Assembly: GCF_003014675.1 (NCBI RefSeq)
Contig: NZ_PYAU01000001.1
Location: 1,426,001-1,490,000 of the forward strand
Source of the DNA: Labedella gwakjiensis
Lineage (GTDB): Bacteria; Actinomycetota; Actinomycetes; Actinomycetales; Microbacteriaceae
DNA length: 64,000 nucleotides
Direction of reading: 5' to 3'
Shown here: positions 7,169 to 15,806 of the stretch, piece after piece
How positions within the stretch are numbered: the first letter of the stretch is position 1
Layout: every line of letters begins with the position of its first letter
Position numbers and translations under genes: made by a program
Notes under the pieces: generated by a model
The model's database searches: none
What the model was told of the DNA's origin: nothing
Seen by the model: the letters and a program-made list of their open reading frames with translations, nothing else

Positions 7169-9275
7169 CGATCGCTCCGTCCGGTCGGACCCACACGCGC
7201 GTGCGCTTGAACTCGGGCATCGACGAGACGGGGTCGACCGCGGCTTCGGTGAGCAGGTTGGCGCACTGCTCGCCGGCGTAGTGGAACGGGAGGAACACGG
7301 TGTCGTGGCGGATGTCCGCCGTGACCGTCGCTCGCGCCCGTACGGTGCCGCGCGCATTGCCGACGGCGACGACGGCCCCCTCGCCTATGCCGAGCCGAGA
7401 CGCCGTGGCCGGGTGGATCTCGAGGCGCGCCTCCGGCCGCGCGTCATCGAGCTCGCGCACGCGCCGCGTCTGCGTCCCCGACTGGTACTGCTGGAGATAG
7501 CGCCCCGTCACGAGGGTCAGTTCGCCGCCCCGATCCGTCACGTCGGTGCGCGCGGGGTCCGGTGTCACGGCGACGAGCCGCGCGCGGCCGTCCGCGTGGC
7601 CGAAACGGTCGGCGAAGAGGCGGGGTGTTCCGGCGCTGCCGACGGGGAACGGCCAATACGCCTCCACCCCCGTATCGAGGAGGGCGTGAGAGAGACCGGA
7701 GTAGTCGGCGACGCCGCCGGCGGAGGCACGAGCGAGCTCGTCGAAGACCTCAGCCGGCTCGGTCGACCACGTCGACGGCGCGTCGAGCCGGCGCGCGAGT
7801 TCGCTCAGGATCCACAGCTCGCTCCGCACGCCGTCCGGGGCCGCGAGCGCGCGCCGCCGCCGGAGGACGCGCCCCTCGAGCGAGGTCATCGTCCCCTCCT
7901 CCTCCGCCCACTGTGTGACCGGCAGGACGACGTCGGCGAGCGCCGCCGTCTCCGAGAGGAAGAAGTCGCACACGACGAGAGTGTCGAGCTCCGCGAGACC
8001 GGCCCGGACGGCGTCCGCGTCGGGGGCGGAGACGACCACGTTCGAGCCGTGCACGAGGAGGCAGTGCACGGAGCCGCCGAGTTCGCCGAGGAGCGCGACG
8101 GCCGGAAGACCCGCTCCCGGGAGCGACTCGGGGTCGACGCCCCACACGCTGGCCACGTGAGCTCGCGCCTCGGGGTCGCGGATGGACCTGTAGCCGGGCA
8201 GCTGGTCGGCCTTCTGCCCGTGCTCGCGCCCGCCCTGCCCGTTGCCCTGGCCGGTGAGCGTGCCGTAGCCCGACCCCTCGCGGCCGACGAGGCCGAGGAC
8301 GAGCGCCAGGTTGATGGCGGCCGTGGCGGTGTCGGTTCCATCGACGTGCTGCTCCACGCCGCGCCCCGTGAGGATGTAGACGCTGTCGCCCGCGAGTCGG
8401 CGAGCCGTGGACCGCAGGAGCTCCACGGGGACACCCGTGGTCGCGGCGGTGCGCTCCGGCCACCACGCGGAGACGCTGCGCCGCACGGCGTCATAGCCGC
8501 TGGTGCGATCGGCGAGGTAGGCCGTGTCGGCGAGACCCTCCGCGATGACGAGGTGGGTGAGGCCGAGCAGGAGGGCCAGGTCGGTTCCGGGGGCCGGCTG
8601 CAGGTGCGTGCCGCCGCCGTCCTCCGTGAGCCGCGCCGTCGCGGAGCGCCGTGGGTCCACCACGACGAGGCCCGCACGGGACCGGGCTCCGCTCAGGTGA
8701 CCGATGAACGGCGGCATCGTGGCCGCCACGTTGGAGCCGAGCAGGAGGATCGTGTCAGCGGTGTCGAGGTCGGAGACGGGGAACGGGAGGCCGCGGTCCA
8801 CCCCGAAGGCGCGATTGCCTGCCGCAGCGGCCGAGGACATGCAGAACCGCCCGTTGTAGTCGATGCGCGACGTGCCGAGGGCGACCCGGGCGAACTTCCC
8901 GAGTTGGTAGGCCTTCTCGTTCGTGAGACCGCCGCCGCCGAACACCGCGACGGCGTCCGAGCCGTGGCGCTCCTGAGCGGACCGGACGCCCGCCGCGACG
9001 GTGTCGAGCGCGTGCTCCCACGACGCCTCGACGAACGTGCCATCCGCCTGCTTGAGCAGCGGGGCGGTGAGGCGCTGTCCGCTCGCGAGCAGCTCGGCCG
9101 ACGTCCATCCCTTGGCGCACAGTCCGCCGCGGTTCGTGGGGAAGGCGCGACCCGTCACCGTCACCGGCGTCGTGCCGGGCGCGGGGTCCACGGTCGGAGT
9201 GAGCGTCATCGCGCACTGCAGCGCGCAGTAGGGGCAGTGCGTGTCGGCCGGGGCCGTCGCGAGCGGAGTGGCCAT
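7161..9275 (-). CDS. nasC: Assimilatory nitrate reductase catalytic subunit (bis-MGD molybdoenzyme)
   Basis: 704 residues. N-terminal [4Fe-4S] motif HCPYCALQC with the fourth cysteine in GGLCAKGW; then molybdopterin-binding regions (YNGRFCMSSAAAAGNRAFG, LLLGSNVAATMPP, GQGNGQGGREHGQKADQLPGY) and a C-terminal dinucleotide-binding domain (LVTGRYLQQYQSGTQTRR). No signal peptide, so cytoplasmic as in assimilatory enzymes. Reduces nitrate to nitrite. Its ATG follows directly on the TAG of the transporter gene (TAGATG), making a three-gene transcript of transporter, catalytic subunit and flavoprotein. Bacillus naming is used; Klebsiella calls this subunit NasA. Confidence 0.92.
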   Translation of the reverse strand: MATPLATAPADTHCPYCALQCAMTLTPTVDPAPGTTPVTVTGRAFPTNRGGLCAKGWTSAELLASGQRLTAPLLKQADGTFVEASWEHALDTVAAGVRSAQERHGSDAVAVFGGGGLTNEKAYQLGKFARVALGTSRIDYNGRFCMSSAAAAGNRAFGVDRGLPFPVSDLDTADTILLLGSNVAATMPPFIGHLSGARSRAGLVVVDPRRSATARLTEDGGGTHLQPAPGTDLALLLGLTHLVIAEGLADTAYLADRTSGYDAVRRSVSAWWPERTAATTGVPVELLRSTARRLAGDSVYILTGRGVEQHVDGTDTATAAINLALVLGLVGREGSGYGTLTGQGNGQGGREHGQKADQLPGYRSIRDPEARAHVASVWGVDPESLPGAGLPAVALLGELGGSVHCLLVHGSNVVVSAPDADAVRAGLAELDTLVVCDFFLSETAALADVVLPVTQWAEEEGTMTSLEGRVLRRRRALAAPDGVRSELWILSELARRLDAPSTWSTEPAEVFDELARASAGGVADYSGLSHALLDTGVEAYWPFPVGSAGTPRLFADRFGHADGRARLVAVTPDPARTDVTDRGGELTLVTGRYLQQYQSGTQTRRVRELDDARPEARLEIHPATASRLGIGEGAVVAVGNARGTVRARATVTADIRHDTVFLPFHYAGEQCANLLTEAAVDPVSSMPEFKRTRVWVRPDGAIDA

Positions 9276-10688
9276 CTAGATCCGCGTCCCGGTGCGACGG
9301 GCGAGCCGCAGGTAGACGCCGGCGGTGATGACGAGCATCCCCGCGTAGGCCATCACGAACCAGCCGAGGGCTGTCGAGTAGTCGCCGAAAGTCGTCTTCG
9401 ACAGGCTCAGCAGCTGGGGGATGACGAAGCCGCCGTACGCCCCGATCGCGGAGATGAGACCGAGCGCCGCAGCCGAGGTGCGCTGCGCGCCAACCCCGTC
9501 GCCGCCACGGGCGCGGGCCCGGAGCGCGAATACGGTCGGGATCATGCGGTACGTCGCCCCGTTCCCGATCCCGGCGGCGGCGAACAGCACGAGGAAGCAC
9601 AGGAGGAAGATCCAGAAGTTCTGCAGCGGCAGGGTCACGATGACACTCGAGGCGCCGATCCCCATCGCTACGAAGGAGCCGATCGTGATCGCCGCGCCGC
9701 CGAAACGGTCGGCGAGACGCCCGCCGAAGGGCCGCGAGACGGAACCGACGAGCGAGCCGAGGAACGCGAGGGAGAGCGTCGCGGAGCCCACGGCGAAGGC
9801 CGAGAACTCGGGGAATGTGTCGGCGATGAGTTTCGGGAACACCCCGGCGAAGCCGATGAAGGAGCCGAACGTGCCGATGTAGAGCACCGCGAGGATCCAC
9901 AGGTGCGGCTCCCGCAACGCCGAGAGCGACGCGGCCACGTCCGCCTTCGCCGTGGACAGGTTGTCCATCCGCTTCCACGCCCCCACGATCGCGATGAGGA
10001 TGAGGGGGATCCAGACGAGGCCGGCGAGGGGGAGGTTGAGGGTCGCGGCCGCGCCGATCGTGATGGCGATGGGCACGACGAGCTGCGCGACGGACGCGCC
10101 GAGGTTGCCGCCCGCGGCGTTGAGCCCGAGCGCCCAGCCCTTCTGCGCGTGCGGATAGAAGAAGGTGATGTTGGCCATCGAGCTCGCGAAGTTGCCGCCG
10201 CCGAATCCGGCGAGCGCCGCGATGAGGAGCATCACGCCGAAAGGCGTCTCCGGGTTCGAGACGGCCACGGCGAGCCCGATGCTCGGGATGAGGAGGAGGG
10301 CGGCCGAGACCATCGTCCAGTTCCGTCCGCCGAAGCGCGGCACCATGAACGTGTACGGGATGCGAAGGGTCGCCCCCACGAGGCTCGGCATCGAGATGAG
10401 CCAGAAGATCTCGCCGGTCGTGAATTGGAAGCCCGCGGCGGGGAGCGAGACGACGACGACGCTCCAGAGCTGCCAGACGACGAATCCGAGGAACTCGGCG
10501 AAGATCGACCAGCGCAGGTTCCGCGTGGCGACGGCTTTTCCCTCCGAGTCCCACTGGGCGGTGTCCTCCGGGTCCCAGCCGTCGATCCACCGTCCGGGTC
10601 GGCGGGTGATGCCCGACCCGGACGGCGCGGTGGGAGCGCTGGGCGGGGCGGTCGTGGGGGCGGTGATGGTGGGCGGAGCAGCGGTCAT
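9276..10688 (-). CDS. narK: Nitrate/nitrite MFS transporter (NarK/NasA family)
   Basis: 470 residues with about 12 hydrophobic segments. After a low-complexity Thr/Ala/Pro N-terminus comes WDPEDTAQWDSEGKAVATRNL, a familiar start of actinobacterial NarK proteins. The nitrate-signature regions GFGGGNFASSMANI and LGLNAAGGNLGASVAQ are present. Imports nitrate for the coupled reductase genes. ATG preceded by GGAGGACATC. The 110 bp upstream carry an 18-bp tandem repeat and paired GTnAC half-sites, so it is likely regulated. Confidence 0.93.
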   Translation of the reverse strand: MTAAPPTITAPTTAPPSAPTAPSGSGITRRPGRWIDGWDPEDTAQWDSEGKAVATRNLRWSIFAEFLGFVVWQLWSVVVVSLPAAGFQFTTGEIFWLISMPSLVGATLRIPYTFMVPRFGGRNWTMVSAALLLIPSIGLAVAVSNPETPFGVMLLIAALAGFGGGNFASSMANITFFYPHAQKGWALGLNAAGGNLGASVAQLVVPIAITIGAAATLNLPLAGLVWIPLILIAIVGAWKRMDNLSTAKADVAASLSALREPHLWILAVLYIGTFGSFIGFAGVFPKLIADTFPEFSAFAVGSATLSLAFLGSLVGSVSRPFGGRLADRFGGAAITIGSFVAMGIGASSVIVTLPLQNFWIFLLCFLVLFAAAGIGNGATYRMIPTVFALRARARGGDGVGAQRTSAAALGLISAIGAYGGFVIPQLLSLSKTTFGDYSTALGWFVMAYAGMLVITAGVYLRLARRTGTRI

Positions 10689-10698
10689 GATGTCCTCC

Positions 10699-10740
10699 GG
10701 TGAGTGACGTGCGGACGGTGAGTGACGTGCGGACGGTGAG
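10699..10740. repeat. 18-bp tandem repeat (2.3 copies) in the narK leader region
   Basis: Two exact copies of GGTGAGTGACGTGCGGAC (10699-10716 and 10717-10734) and a six-base partial third. Each full copy holds a GTGAC half-site (10704, 10722). It sits just upstream of the narK ribosome-binding site, so copy number would change leader length or operator spacing. Confidence 0.85.
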
Positions 10741-10761
10741 AGGTGGACGGGGGCGGGTCAG

Positions 10762-10777
10762 GTAACGCGGCGGTCAC
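10762..10777. promoter_or_regulatory. Paired GTnAC half-sites upstream of narK
   Basis: GTAAC-N6-GTCAC. Resembles the a-site of actinobacterial GlnR boxes and the paired sites in the nirB/nirD promoter region. Candidate operator for GlnR or the island regulator NnaR; inferred only. Confidence 0.4.
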
Positions 10778-10801
10778 GAACCGCCGACGGGGTCGAGTCG
10801 C

Positions 10802-11860
10802 TCACGCGTTCCGTCCGAAGAGCTCGGAGACGATGGAGACGAGTTCGACGGGCGGGGCGTCCTCCGCAGTGAGGAGCGGAGCGCTCGTGACGTCGCCGCC
10901 CGCCGCCACCGCGAGTCCGGCGAAGTAGCCGGGGGCGAGCAGATAGCTCGCCACGGCGACGCGGGCACCGGGGTGTGCGAGCCGTTCGGCGGCGACAGCC
11001 TCCGGTAGGCGCGGTTCGGCGGCGGAGATGAAGGAGACCGTCACGTCACGGTCGAGGAGTGCCGCGAGCAGCCGACCGGTCGTGTGGCAGTCGGCCACCG
11101 CCGACGCGTCGCTCGACCCGGCCGCGGCGAGCACGATCCGGTCGTCGGGGCCGAGCCCGGCCTGCGCGAGCCTTCGCGCGAGCACGTCGGCGAGCCGCGG
11201 GTCGGGACCGAGCGCCCCGGTGACCCGCATGGGACGTTCGGCCTCCTGCGCGGCCTCCGCGAGATCGACGTGCACGTGGTAGCCGGCCGAGAGCAGGAGA
11301 GGGACGACGACGGCCGGGCGGTGGGGCTCGAGCGTCGCGAGGGTCGACGGCACGTCGGGCTCCTGCACGTCCACGAAGGAGTCGAGAACGTCGATCGCGG
11401 GGTTGAGGCGGCGCACCGCGTCCACGAGAGCTGCGACGGCCGCGCGACCGGCGGGATCGGAGGTTCCGTGCGAGGCGGCGACGAGTGCGGTGCGCTGGAC
11501 CACCTCGATCACACCGTCGTTGTCTCGCACCGACCACACGGGGAGCCGCAGGTCGGGCTTCGTGTAGCAGTGGCCGGTCTCGAGGTCGAAGACGTCCTTG
11601 TGCAGGGGCGAGGCGATCGTCGCGCGCTGGTGTCCGTCCACCGCCTTCGAGCCCACGATTCCGCGAGACATCACGGCGGAACCCGTGGCCGGGTCGTGAT
11701 TCGACACCGCGAACACCCGCCCGTCGGGCAGGAGGAACAGGGCGAGCTGCACGCCACCGACGATCGCGGCCTCTCCCCAGAGCGGCTCGAGCTCGAGGCG
11801 ATTGCAGACGGGCGCCCACACGGTGCTCGGCGCGGGGGCCAGCTGGTCGAGGAGTGTCAT
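10802..11860 (-). CDS. nirD-sirB: Nitrite reductase small subunit NirD fused to sirohydrochlorin ferrochelatase
   Basis: 352 residues in one uninterrupted frame. Residues 1-122 are a NirD domain: a Rieske-like fold without cluster ligands, with IASPLHKDVFDLETG and CYTKPDLRLPVW. From about 123 a two-half CbiX/SirB chelatase begins: ALVAASHGT gives His131 and SAGYHVHVDL gives His195/His197, the expected metal-handling histidines. The second half (IVLAAAGSSD onward) lacks the first histidine, as is common. The chelatase would load iron into sirohydrochlorin to give siroheme. ATG preceded by GAAGGCGAGACC. Divergent from nirB. The fusion ties cofactor completion to the reductase that uses it. Confidence 0.9.
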   Translation of the reverse strand: MTLLDQLAPAPSTVWAPVCNRLELEPLWGEAAIVGGVQLALFLLPDGRVFAVSNHDPATGSAVMSRGIVGSKAVDGHQRATIASPLHKDVFDLETGHCYTKPDLRLPVWSVRDNDGVIEVVQRTALVAASHGTSDPAGRAAVAALVDAVRRLNPAIDVLDSFVDVQEPDVPSTLATLEPHRPAVVVPLLLSAGYHVHVDLAEAAQEAERPMRVTGALGPDPRLADVLARRLAQAGLGPDDRIVLAAAGSSDASAVADCHTTGRLLAALLDRDVTVSFISAAEPRLPEAVAAERLAHPGARVAVASYLLAPGYFAGLAVAAGGDVTSAPLLTAEDAPPVELVSIVSELFGRNA

Positions 11861-11906
11861 GGTCTCGCCTTCACGATGGGGTGTCGGTTCTCGATGCGGT
11901 GACGCC

Positions 11907-11912
11907 ACGATA
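11907..11912 (-). promoter_or_regulatory. -10 box for the nirD-sirB gene
   Basis: TATCGT on the minus strand, with about 40 bases of leader before an ATG that has a ribosome-binding site. The GTCAC-N4-GTAAC pair starts 35 bp upstream of it. Confidence 0.45.
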
Positions 11913-11946
11913 TGTGCGCGACGTTTCGGGCAGTGACGCGGTGGGT

Positions 11947-11960
11947 GTCACCGGCGTAAC
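11947..11960. promoter_or_regulatory. Paired GTnAC site A in the nirD/nirB divergent promoter
   Basis: GTCAC-N4-GTAAC, an imperfect inverted/direct pair 35 bp upstream of the minus-strand -10 box. Likely an activator site for nirD-sirB (NnaR or GlnR by inference). Confidence 0.45.
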
Positions 11961-11999
11961 GAAGGCCTCTCGGGCCCGGATCGGGGGCGTGAGGTGCCG

Positions 12000-12014
12000 G
12001 TCACACGGCGTTAC
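12000..12014. promoter_or_regulatory. Paired GTnAC site B in the nirD/nirB divergent promoter
   Basis: GTCAC-N5-GTTAC, ending 33 bp before the plus-strand -10 box at 12047. Mirrors site A relative to the opposite promoter. Confidence 0.45.
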
Positions 12015-12046
12015 GTCGGGGCAACGGCGGCGAAACCGCCCGTCCG

Positions 12047-12052
12047 TAGCTT
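12047..12052 (+). promoter_or_regulatory. -10 box for the nirB transcript
   Basis: TAGCTT followed by GGGGCC and the ATG at 12059 of a seven-codon ORF. The six-base gap predicts a leaderless start. Confidence 0.5.
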
Positions 12053-12058
12053 GGGGCC

Positions 12059-12082
12059 ATGACGGAAGAAGGTGCCTCATGA
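12059..12082 (+). CDS. Seven-codon leaderless upstream ORF overlapping nirB start
   Basis: ATG ORF encoding MTEEGAS whose TGA overlaps the nirB ATG (ATGA). It contains the AAGAAGG ribosome-binding site of nirB within its own codons. I infer a leaderless entry ORF that feeds ribosomes to nirB; the peptide itself is probably irrelevant. Confidence 0.45.
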   Translation: MTEEGAS

Positions 12083-14718
12083 GCACGATCGGGAACGCCG
12101 TGAGCGGCACGGAGAGCACGGCTCGGGGCCGCCGCATCCTCGTGGTGGGGGCTGGCCCCGCCGCCCACCGCCTCGTCGATGCACTCGATGCCCGCATCGC
12201 CGCGGATCCGATCGCCGGGGCGATGCCCCTGGACATCGTCGTGGTCGGCGAGGAGGTCCACCGCCCCTACGACCGCGTGGCGCTCTCCAGGCGGCTCGAG
12301 GGCACGATCGACCTCACGCTCGGCGACGGCTCGCTCTGGGAGCGCGCCACCCTCGTCACGGGCTCGACAGTCACGGGCCTCGACACCGGGAGCCGCACGA
12401 TCACGCTCGCCGACGGCCGCACGTTCGCCGGCGACGAGATCGTCCTCGCCACAGGGTCCTCGGCGACCGTCCCGCCCATCCCCGGCGCGGAGCACGGCCG
12501 CGTCTACCGCACGCTCGAGGACGTCGACTCCCTCGTGACCGACCTCGCATCGTTCCGGGAGCGGCGGGGTCGCGCGGCGAACGTCGTGGTGGTCGGCGGA
12601 GGCCTTCTCGGACTTGAGGCCGCCGGCGGCGCCCACCGTCTCGGCGCCCGCACCGTCCTCGTCCACTCCGGTCGCTGGCTCATGAGCGCGCAGCTCGACG
12701 AGGGCGCCGGCCAGGCGCTCGGCCGCATCATCGGCGGCCAGGGCATCGAGCTGCACCTCGGGTGCCGGCCCACCGAGGTCATCACGTCCCCCACCGGAAA
12801 GGTGCTCGGTGTCGCGCTGACGGACGGCTCCTCCGTGAACGCCGACATGGTGGTCTTCTCCATCGGCATCACGGCGCGTGACGAGCTCGCGCGTGCGGCG
12901 GGCGTCGAGACCGCGTCGCGCGGGGGCGTCGTCGTCGACGAGGCATGCCGGACGAGCAGCCCCCATGTGTGGGCGATCGGCGAGGTCGCGGCGATCGACG
13001 GCCGCACCGTCGGTCTCGTCGCCCCCGCGAACGCGATGGCCGAGGTCGTCGCCGACCGACTCCTCGGCGGCGACGCGACCTTCCCCGGTGTCGACGACGC
13101 CACGAAGCTCAAGCTCTCGGGTGTGGAGGTCGCGAGCTTCGGCGACGCACTCGGAACTGCGCCCGGCGCTCTCGAGGTCGTCTACGCCGACCCGGCCAGG
13201 GGGCTGTACCAGAAGGTCGTGGTCTCGGACGACGCCCGCACGCTCCTCGGCGGCATGTTCGTGGGCGACGCCGCCCCCTACTCCTCCCTCCGTCCACTAC
13301 TCGGGCGCGAGCTGCCCGGTGAGCCGAGCGCGTATCTCGCCGCGGCGGGCGCCGAGGCCCCGGCCGGCGTCGAGCTGCCCGACGACGCCCAGCTCTGCTC
13401 GTGCAACAACGTCTCCGTCGGCGACGTGCGCCACGCGATCACGGACGGATGCACCGACCTCGGCGAGCTGAAGGCGTGCACGCGCGCCGGCACCCAGTGC
13501 GGATCGTGCGTTCCCCTCGTGAAGAAACTCCTCGACACCGAGCTCACGAAGGCCGGCGTCGAGGTCTCGCGGGCGCTCTGCGAGCACGTGTCCCTCAGCC
13601 GCAGCGAACTCTTCGAATCGGTGCGCATCCTCGGACTCAGCTCGGCCGAGCAGGTCTTGGAGCGCTTCGGGCAGGGTCTCGGCTGCGACGTCTGCAAGCC
13701 CGTCATCGCCTCCATCCTCGCGACGCAGACGAACGGCTACATCCTCGACAAGGGCCAGGGACCGCTTCAGGACACGAACGACCGAGCGCTCGCCAACATG
13801 CAGAAGGACGGCACGTACTCGGTCGTGCCGCGCATCGCGGGTGGAGAGATCACGCCGGCGAAGCTCAAAGTGATCGCCGAGGTGGCCGAGCAGTACGGCC
13901 TCTATACGAAGATCACCGGCGGCCAGCGGATCGACATGTTCGGGGCTCGGCTCGAGCAGCTGCCCGAGATCTGGCGCATCCTGGTCGACGCCGGCTTCGA
14001 GTCCGGTCAGGCGTACGGGAAGTCGCTCCGCACCGTGAAGTCGTGCGTCGGCTCCACGTGGTGCCGTTACGGTGTGCAGGACGCCGTGGCCATGGCGATC
14101 TTCCTCGAGGAGCGCTACCGCGGGCTGCGCTCTCCGCACAAGTTCAAGGCCGGCGTGAGCGGCTGCGCCCGCGAGTGCGCGGAAGCACGCAGCAAGGACA
14201 TCGGTGTAATCGCCACCGAGTCCGGCTGGAACCTCTACGTCGGCGGCAACGGCGGCTACCAGCCGGCCCACGCCCAGCTCCTCGCGCAGGACCTCGACGA
14301 CGACACCCTCGTCCGCTACATCGACCGCTACGTCATGTACTACGTGCGCACCGCTGAGCGGCTGCAGCGGACGGCGCGCTGGCAGGAGGATCTGCCCGGA
14401 GGGCTCGACCACGTGCGCGAGGTCGTCGTCGAGGACTCGCTCGGCATCGCCGCGGAGCTCGAGGCGGCAATGGCCACCCACGTCGACACGTACGTGGACG
14501 AGTGGGCTGCGACGCTCGCCGACCCCGAGCGGTTGAAGCGGTTCCGCTCGTTCGTCAATGCCCCCGACACGGCCGATCCGCACGTGAGCACGGTGCGCGA
14601 GCGCGGCCAGAGCCGCCCGGCCGGCGACGGCGAGCGTGCCGGCGGCACCGTGCTCGTGGCGGGGGCGACGATCCCCGTCGGGCCGGGTTCCGTCGGAACC
14701 TCCGGCGGGGCGTCCTGA
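12079..14718 (+). CDS. nirB: NAD(P)H-dependent assimilatory nitrite reductase large subunit NirB
   Basis: 879 residues; six-electron reduction of nitrite to ammonium in the cytoplasm. Order: FAD/NAD-binding region (ILVVGAGPAAHRLV; VVVVGGGLLGLEAAGGAHRLGA), a BFD-type [2Fe-2S] domain at about 440-490 (LCSCNNVSVGDV; CTRAGTQCGSC), then the sulfite/nitrite reductase half-domain and siroheme-[4Fe-4S] region with CVGSTWC (about 655) and CARECAEARSKDIG (about 695). Length normal. ATG with AAGAAGGTG upstream, overlapped by the seven-codon leader. Its TGA overlaps the next ATG as TGATG. The small subunit is the divergent NirD domain. Confidence 0.95.
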   Translation: MSTIGNAVSGTESTARGRRILVVGAGPAAHRLVDALDARIAADPIAGAMPLDIVVVGEEVHRPYDRVALSRRLEGTIDLTLGDGSLWERATLVTGSTVTGLDTGSRTITLADGRTFAGDEIVLATGSSATVPPIPGAEHGRVYRTLEDVDSLVTDLASFRERRGRAANVVVVGGGLLGLEAAGGAHRLGARTVLVHSGRWLMSAQLDEGAGQALGRIIGGQGIELHLGCRPTEVITSPTGKVLGVALTDGSSVNADMVVFSIGITARDELARAAGVETASRGGVVVDEACRTSSPHVWAIGEVAAIDGRTVGLVAPANAMAEVVADRLLGGDATFPGVDDATKLKLSGVEVASFGDALGTAPGALEVVYADPARGLYQKVVVSDDARTLLGGMFVGDAAPYSSLRPLLGRELPGEPSAYLAAAGAEAPAGVELPDDAQLCSCNNVSVGDVRHAITDGCTDLGELKACTRAGTQCGSCVPLVKKLLDTELTKAGVEVSRALCEHVSLSRSELFESVRILGLSSAEQVLERFGQGLGCDVCKPVIASILATQTNGYILDKGQGPLQDTNDRALANMQKDGTYSVVPRIAGGEITPAKLKVIAEVAEQYGLYTKITGGQRIDMFGARLEQLPEIWRILVDAGFESGQAYGKSLRTVKSCVGSTWCRYGVQDAVAMAIFLEERYRGLRSPHKFKAGVSGCARECAEARSKDIGVIATESGWNLYVGGNGGYQPAHAQLLAQDLDDDTLVRYIDRYVMYYVRTAERLQRTARWQEDLPGGLDHVREVVVEDSLGIAAELEAAMATHVDTYVDEWAATLADPERLKRFRSFVNAPDTADPHVSTVRERGQSRPAGDGERAGGTVLVAGATIPVGPGSVGTSGGAS

Positions 14719-15794
14719 TGCAGCTCTCGATCGATCTCACGGGACGACGGGTCCTGGTCGTCGGAACGCCGGCCGGCGCCCGCCGAATCCTCGCGCGCTA
14801 CCGGGCCGCCGGGGCGCGCGTCGAGCGCGTCGACGCCCCGATCGCGCTCTCGATCCTCCGCTCCGCCGGCATGACACGCGTGGACGTGCCCTCCCTCGTT
14901 GTGATCGCGGATGCGGCCGGCGACGCGGCGGCCGGCGCAGCGGTGACCGACGCGGCGAGCGCCGTGGGTGCGTGGTCGACGCGCGAGGACCCGGCTCCCG
15001 TCCGCTCGCGTGGGCACGTGAGCATAGTCGGGGGCGGACCGGGCGACCCCGACCTCATGACCCTCGCCGCACGACGCGCCCTCGCCGAAGCGGACGTCGT
15101 CCTGTTCGATCGCCTCGGCCCGCAGGACGGGATCGCCGGGTGGGCACCGGGGGCCGAGCTCATCGACGTGGGCAAAACGCCTGGACACCACGCCGTCCCC
15201 CAGGATGAGATCGAGCGGCTCATCGTCGACCGTGCTCTCCGCGGCCTCGACGTCGTGCGGCTCAAGGGAGGCGACCCGTTCGTGTTCGGGCGCGGCTCCG
15301 AGGAGGTACGCGCGTGCCGCGCCGCAGGCGTGCCGTTCACGATCGTGCCCGGCGTGACGAGCGCCGTCTCCGTTCCCGCCGCCGCGGGCATTCCCGTGAC
15401 GCACCGCGAGGTGAGCCGCTCGTTCACCGTCGTCTCCGGGCACGCGCCCTTCTCCGACGAGGAGCTCGGACATCTCGCCGGCATCGGCGGGACCCTCGTC
15501 GTCCTCATGGGCGTCGGCACGCTCCCGCACCTCGTCGCGGGATTGCAGCGCGCAGGGATGAGCGCGGACATGCCGCTGGCGATCGTCGAGCGTGGCTGGT
15601 CGGACGCTCAGCGCACCACGGTCTCGTCGGTCGGCGCTGTGCGCGAGCTGCTGCCGCGACTCGCGCCACGCTCACCCGCCGTGATCGTCATCGGCGAGGT
15701 CGTCCGGCAGGCGACGTGCGAGAATGCCGAAGATCCCGAGAGCATCGCCCACGCGGTCGATGCGCTCGCGCCATACAGCGATCTGACGACGTAG
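14718..15794 (+). CDS. cobA: Second uroporphyrinogen-III C-methyltransferase with a degenerate N-terminal Rossmann-like domain
   Basis: 358 residues. From about residue 98: HVSIVGGGPGDPDLMTL, GKTPGHHAVPQDEIERL, VVRLKGGDPFVFGRGSEE and VPAAAGIPVTHREVSRS, all typical of SAM-dependent SUMT. The first 95 residues resemble a CysG dehydrogenase domain (GRRVLVVGTPAGARRI) but the glycine-rich loop is altered (GTPAGA rather than GGGxxA) and the domain is short, so dehydrogenase activity is doubtful. Start codon overlaps the nirB stop, so it should be co-translated with nirB. It probably feeds siroheme synthesis; redundancy with the first CysG-type protein is notable. Confidence 0.88.
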   Translation: MQLSIDLTGRRVLVVGTPAGARRILARYRAAGARVERVDAPIALSILRSAGMTRVDVPSLVVIADAAGDAAAGAAVTDAASAVGAWSTREDPAPVRSRGHVSIVGGGPGDPDLMTLAARRALAEADVVLFDRLGPQDGIAGWAPGAELIDVGKTPGHHAVPQDEIERLIVDRALRGLDVVRLKGGDPFVFGRGSEEVRACRAAGVPFTIVPGVTSAVSVPAAAGIPVTHREVSRSFTVVSGHAPFSDEELGHLAGIGGTLVVLMGVGTLPHLVAGLQRAGMSADMPLAIVERGWSDAQRTTVSSVGAVRELLPRLAPRSPAVIVIGEVVRQATCENAEDPESIAHAVDALAPYSDLTT

Positions 15795-15806
15795 ACCGAG
15801 GGGCCC

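Noticed and set aside
7281-10703. Very long plus-strand open frame antisense to the nitrate genes
   Set aside because: It is the complement of well-conserved narK and nasC coding sequence; composition is that of a shadow frame.
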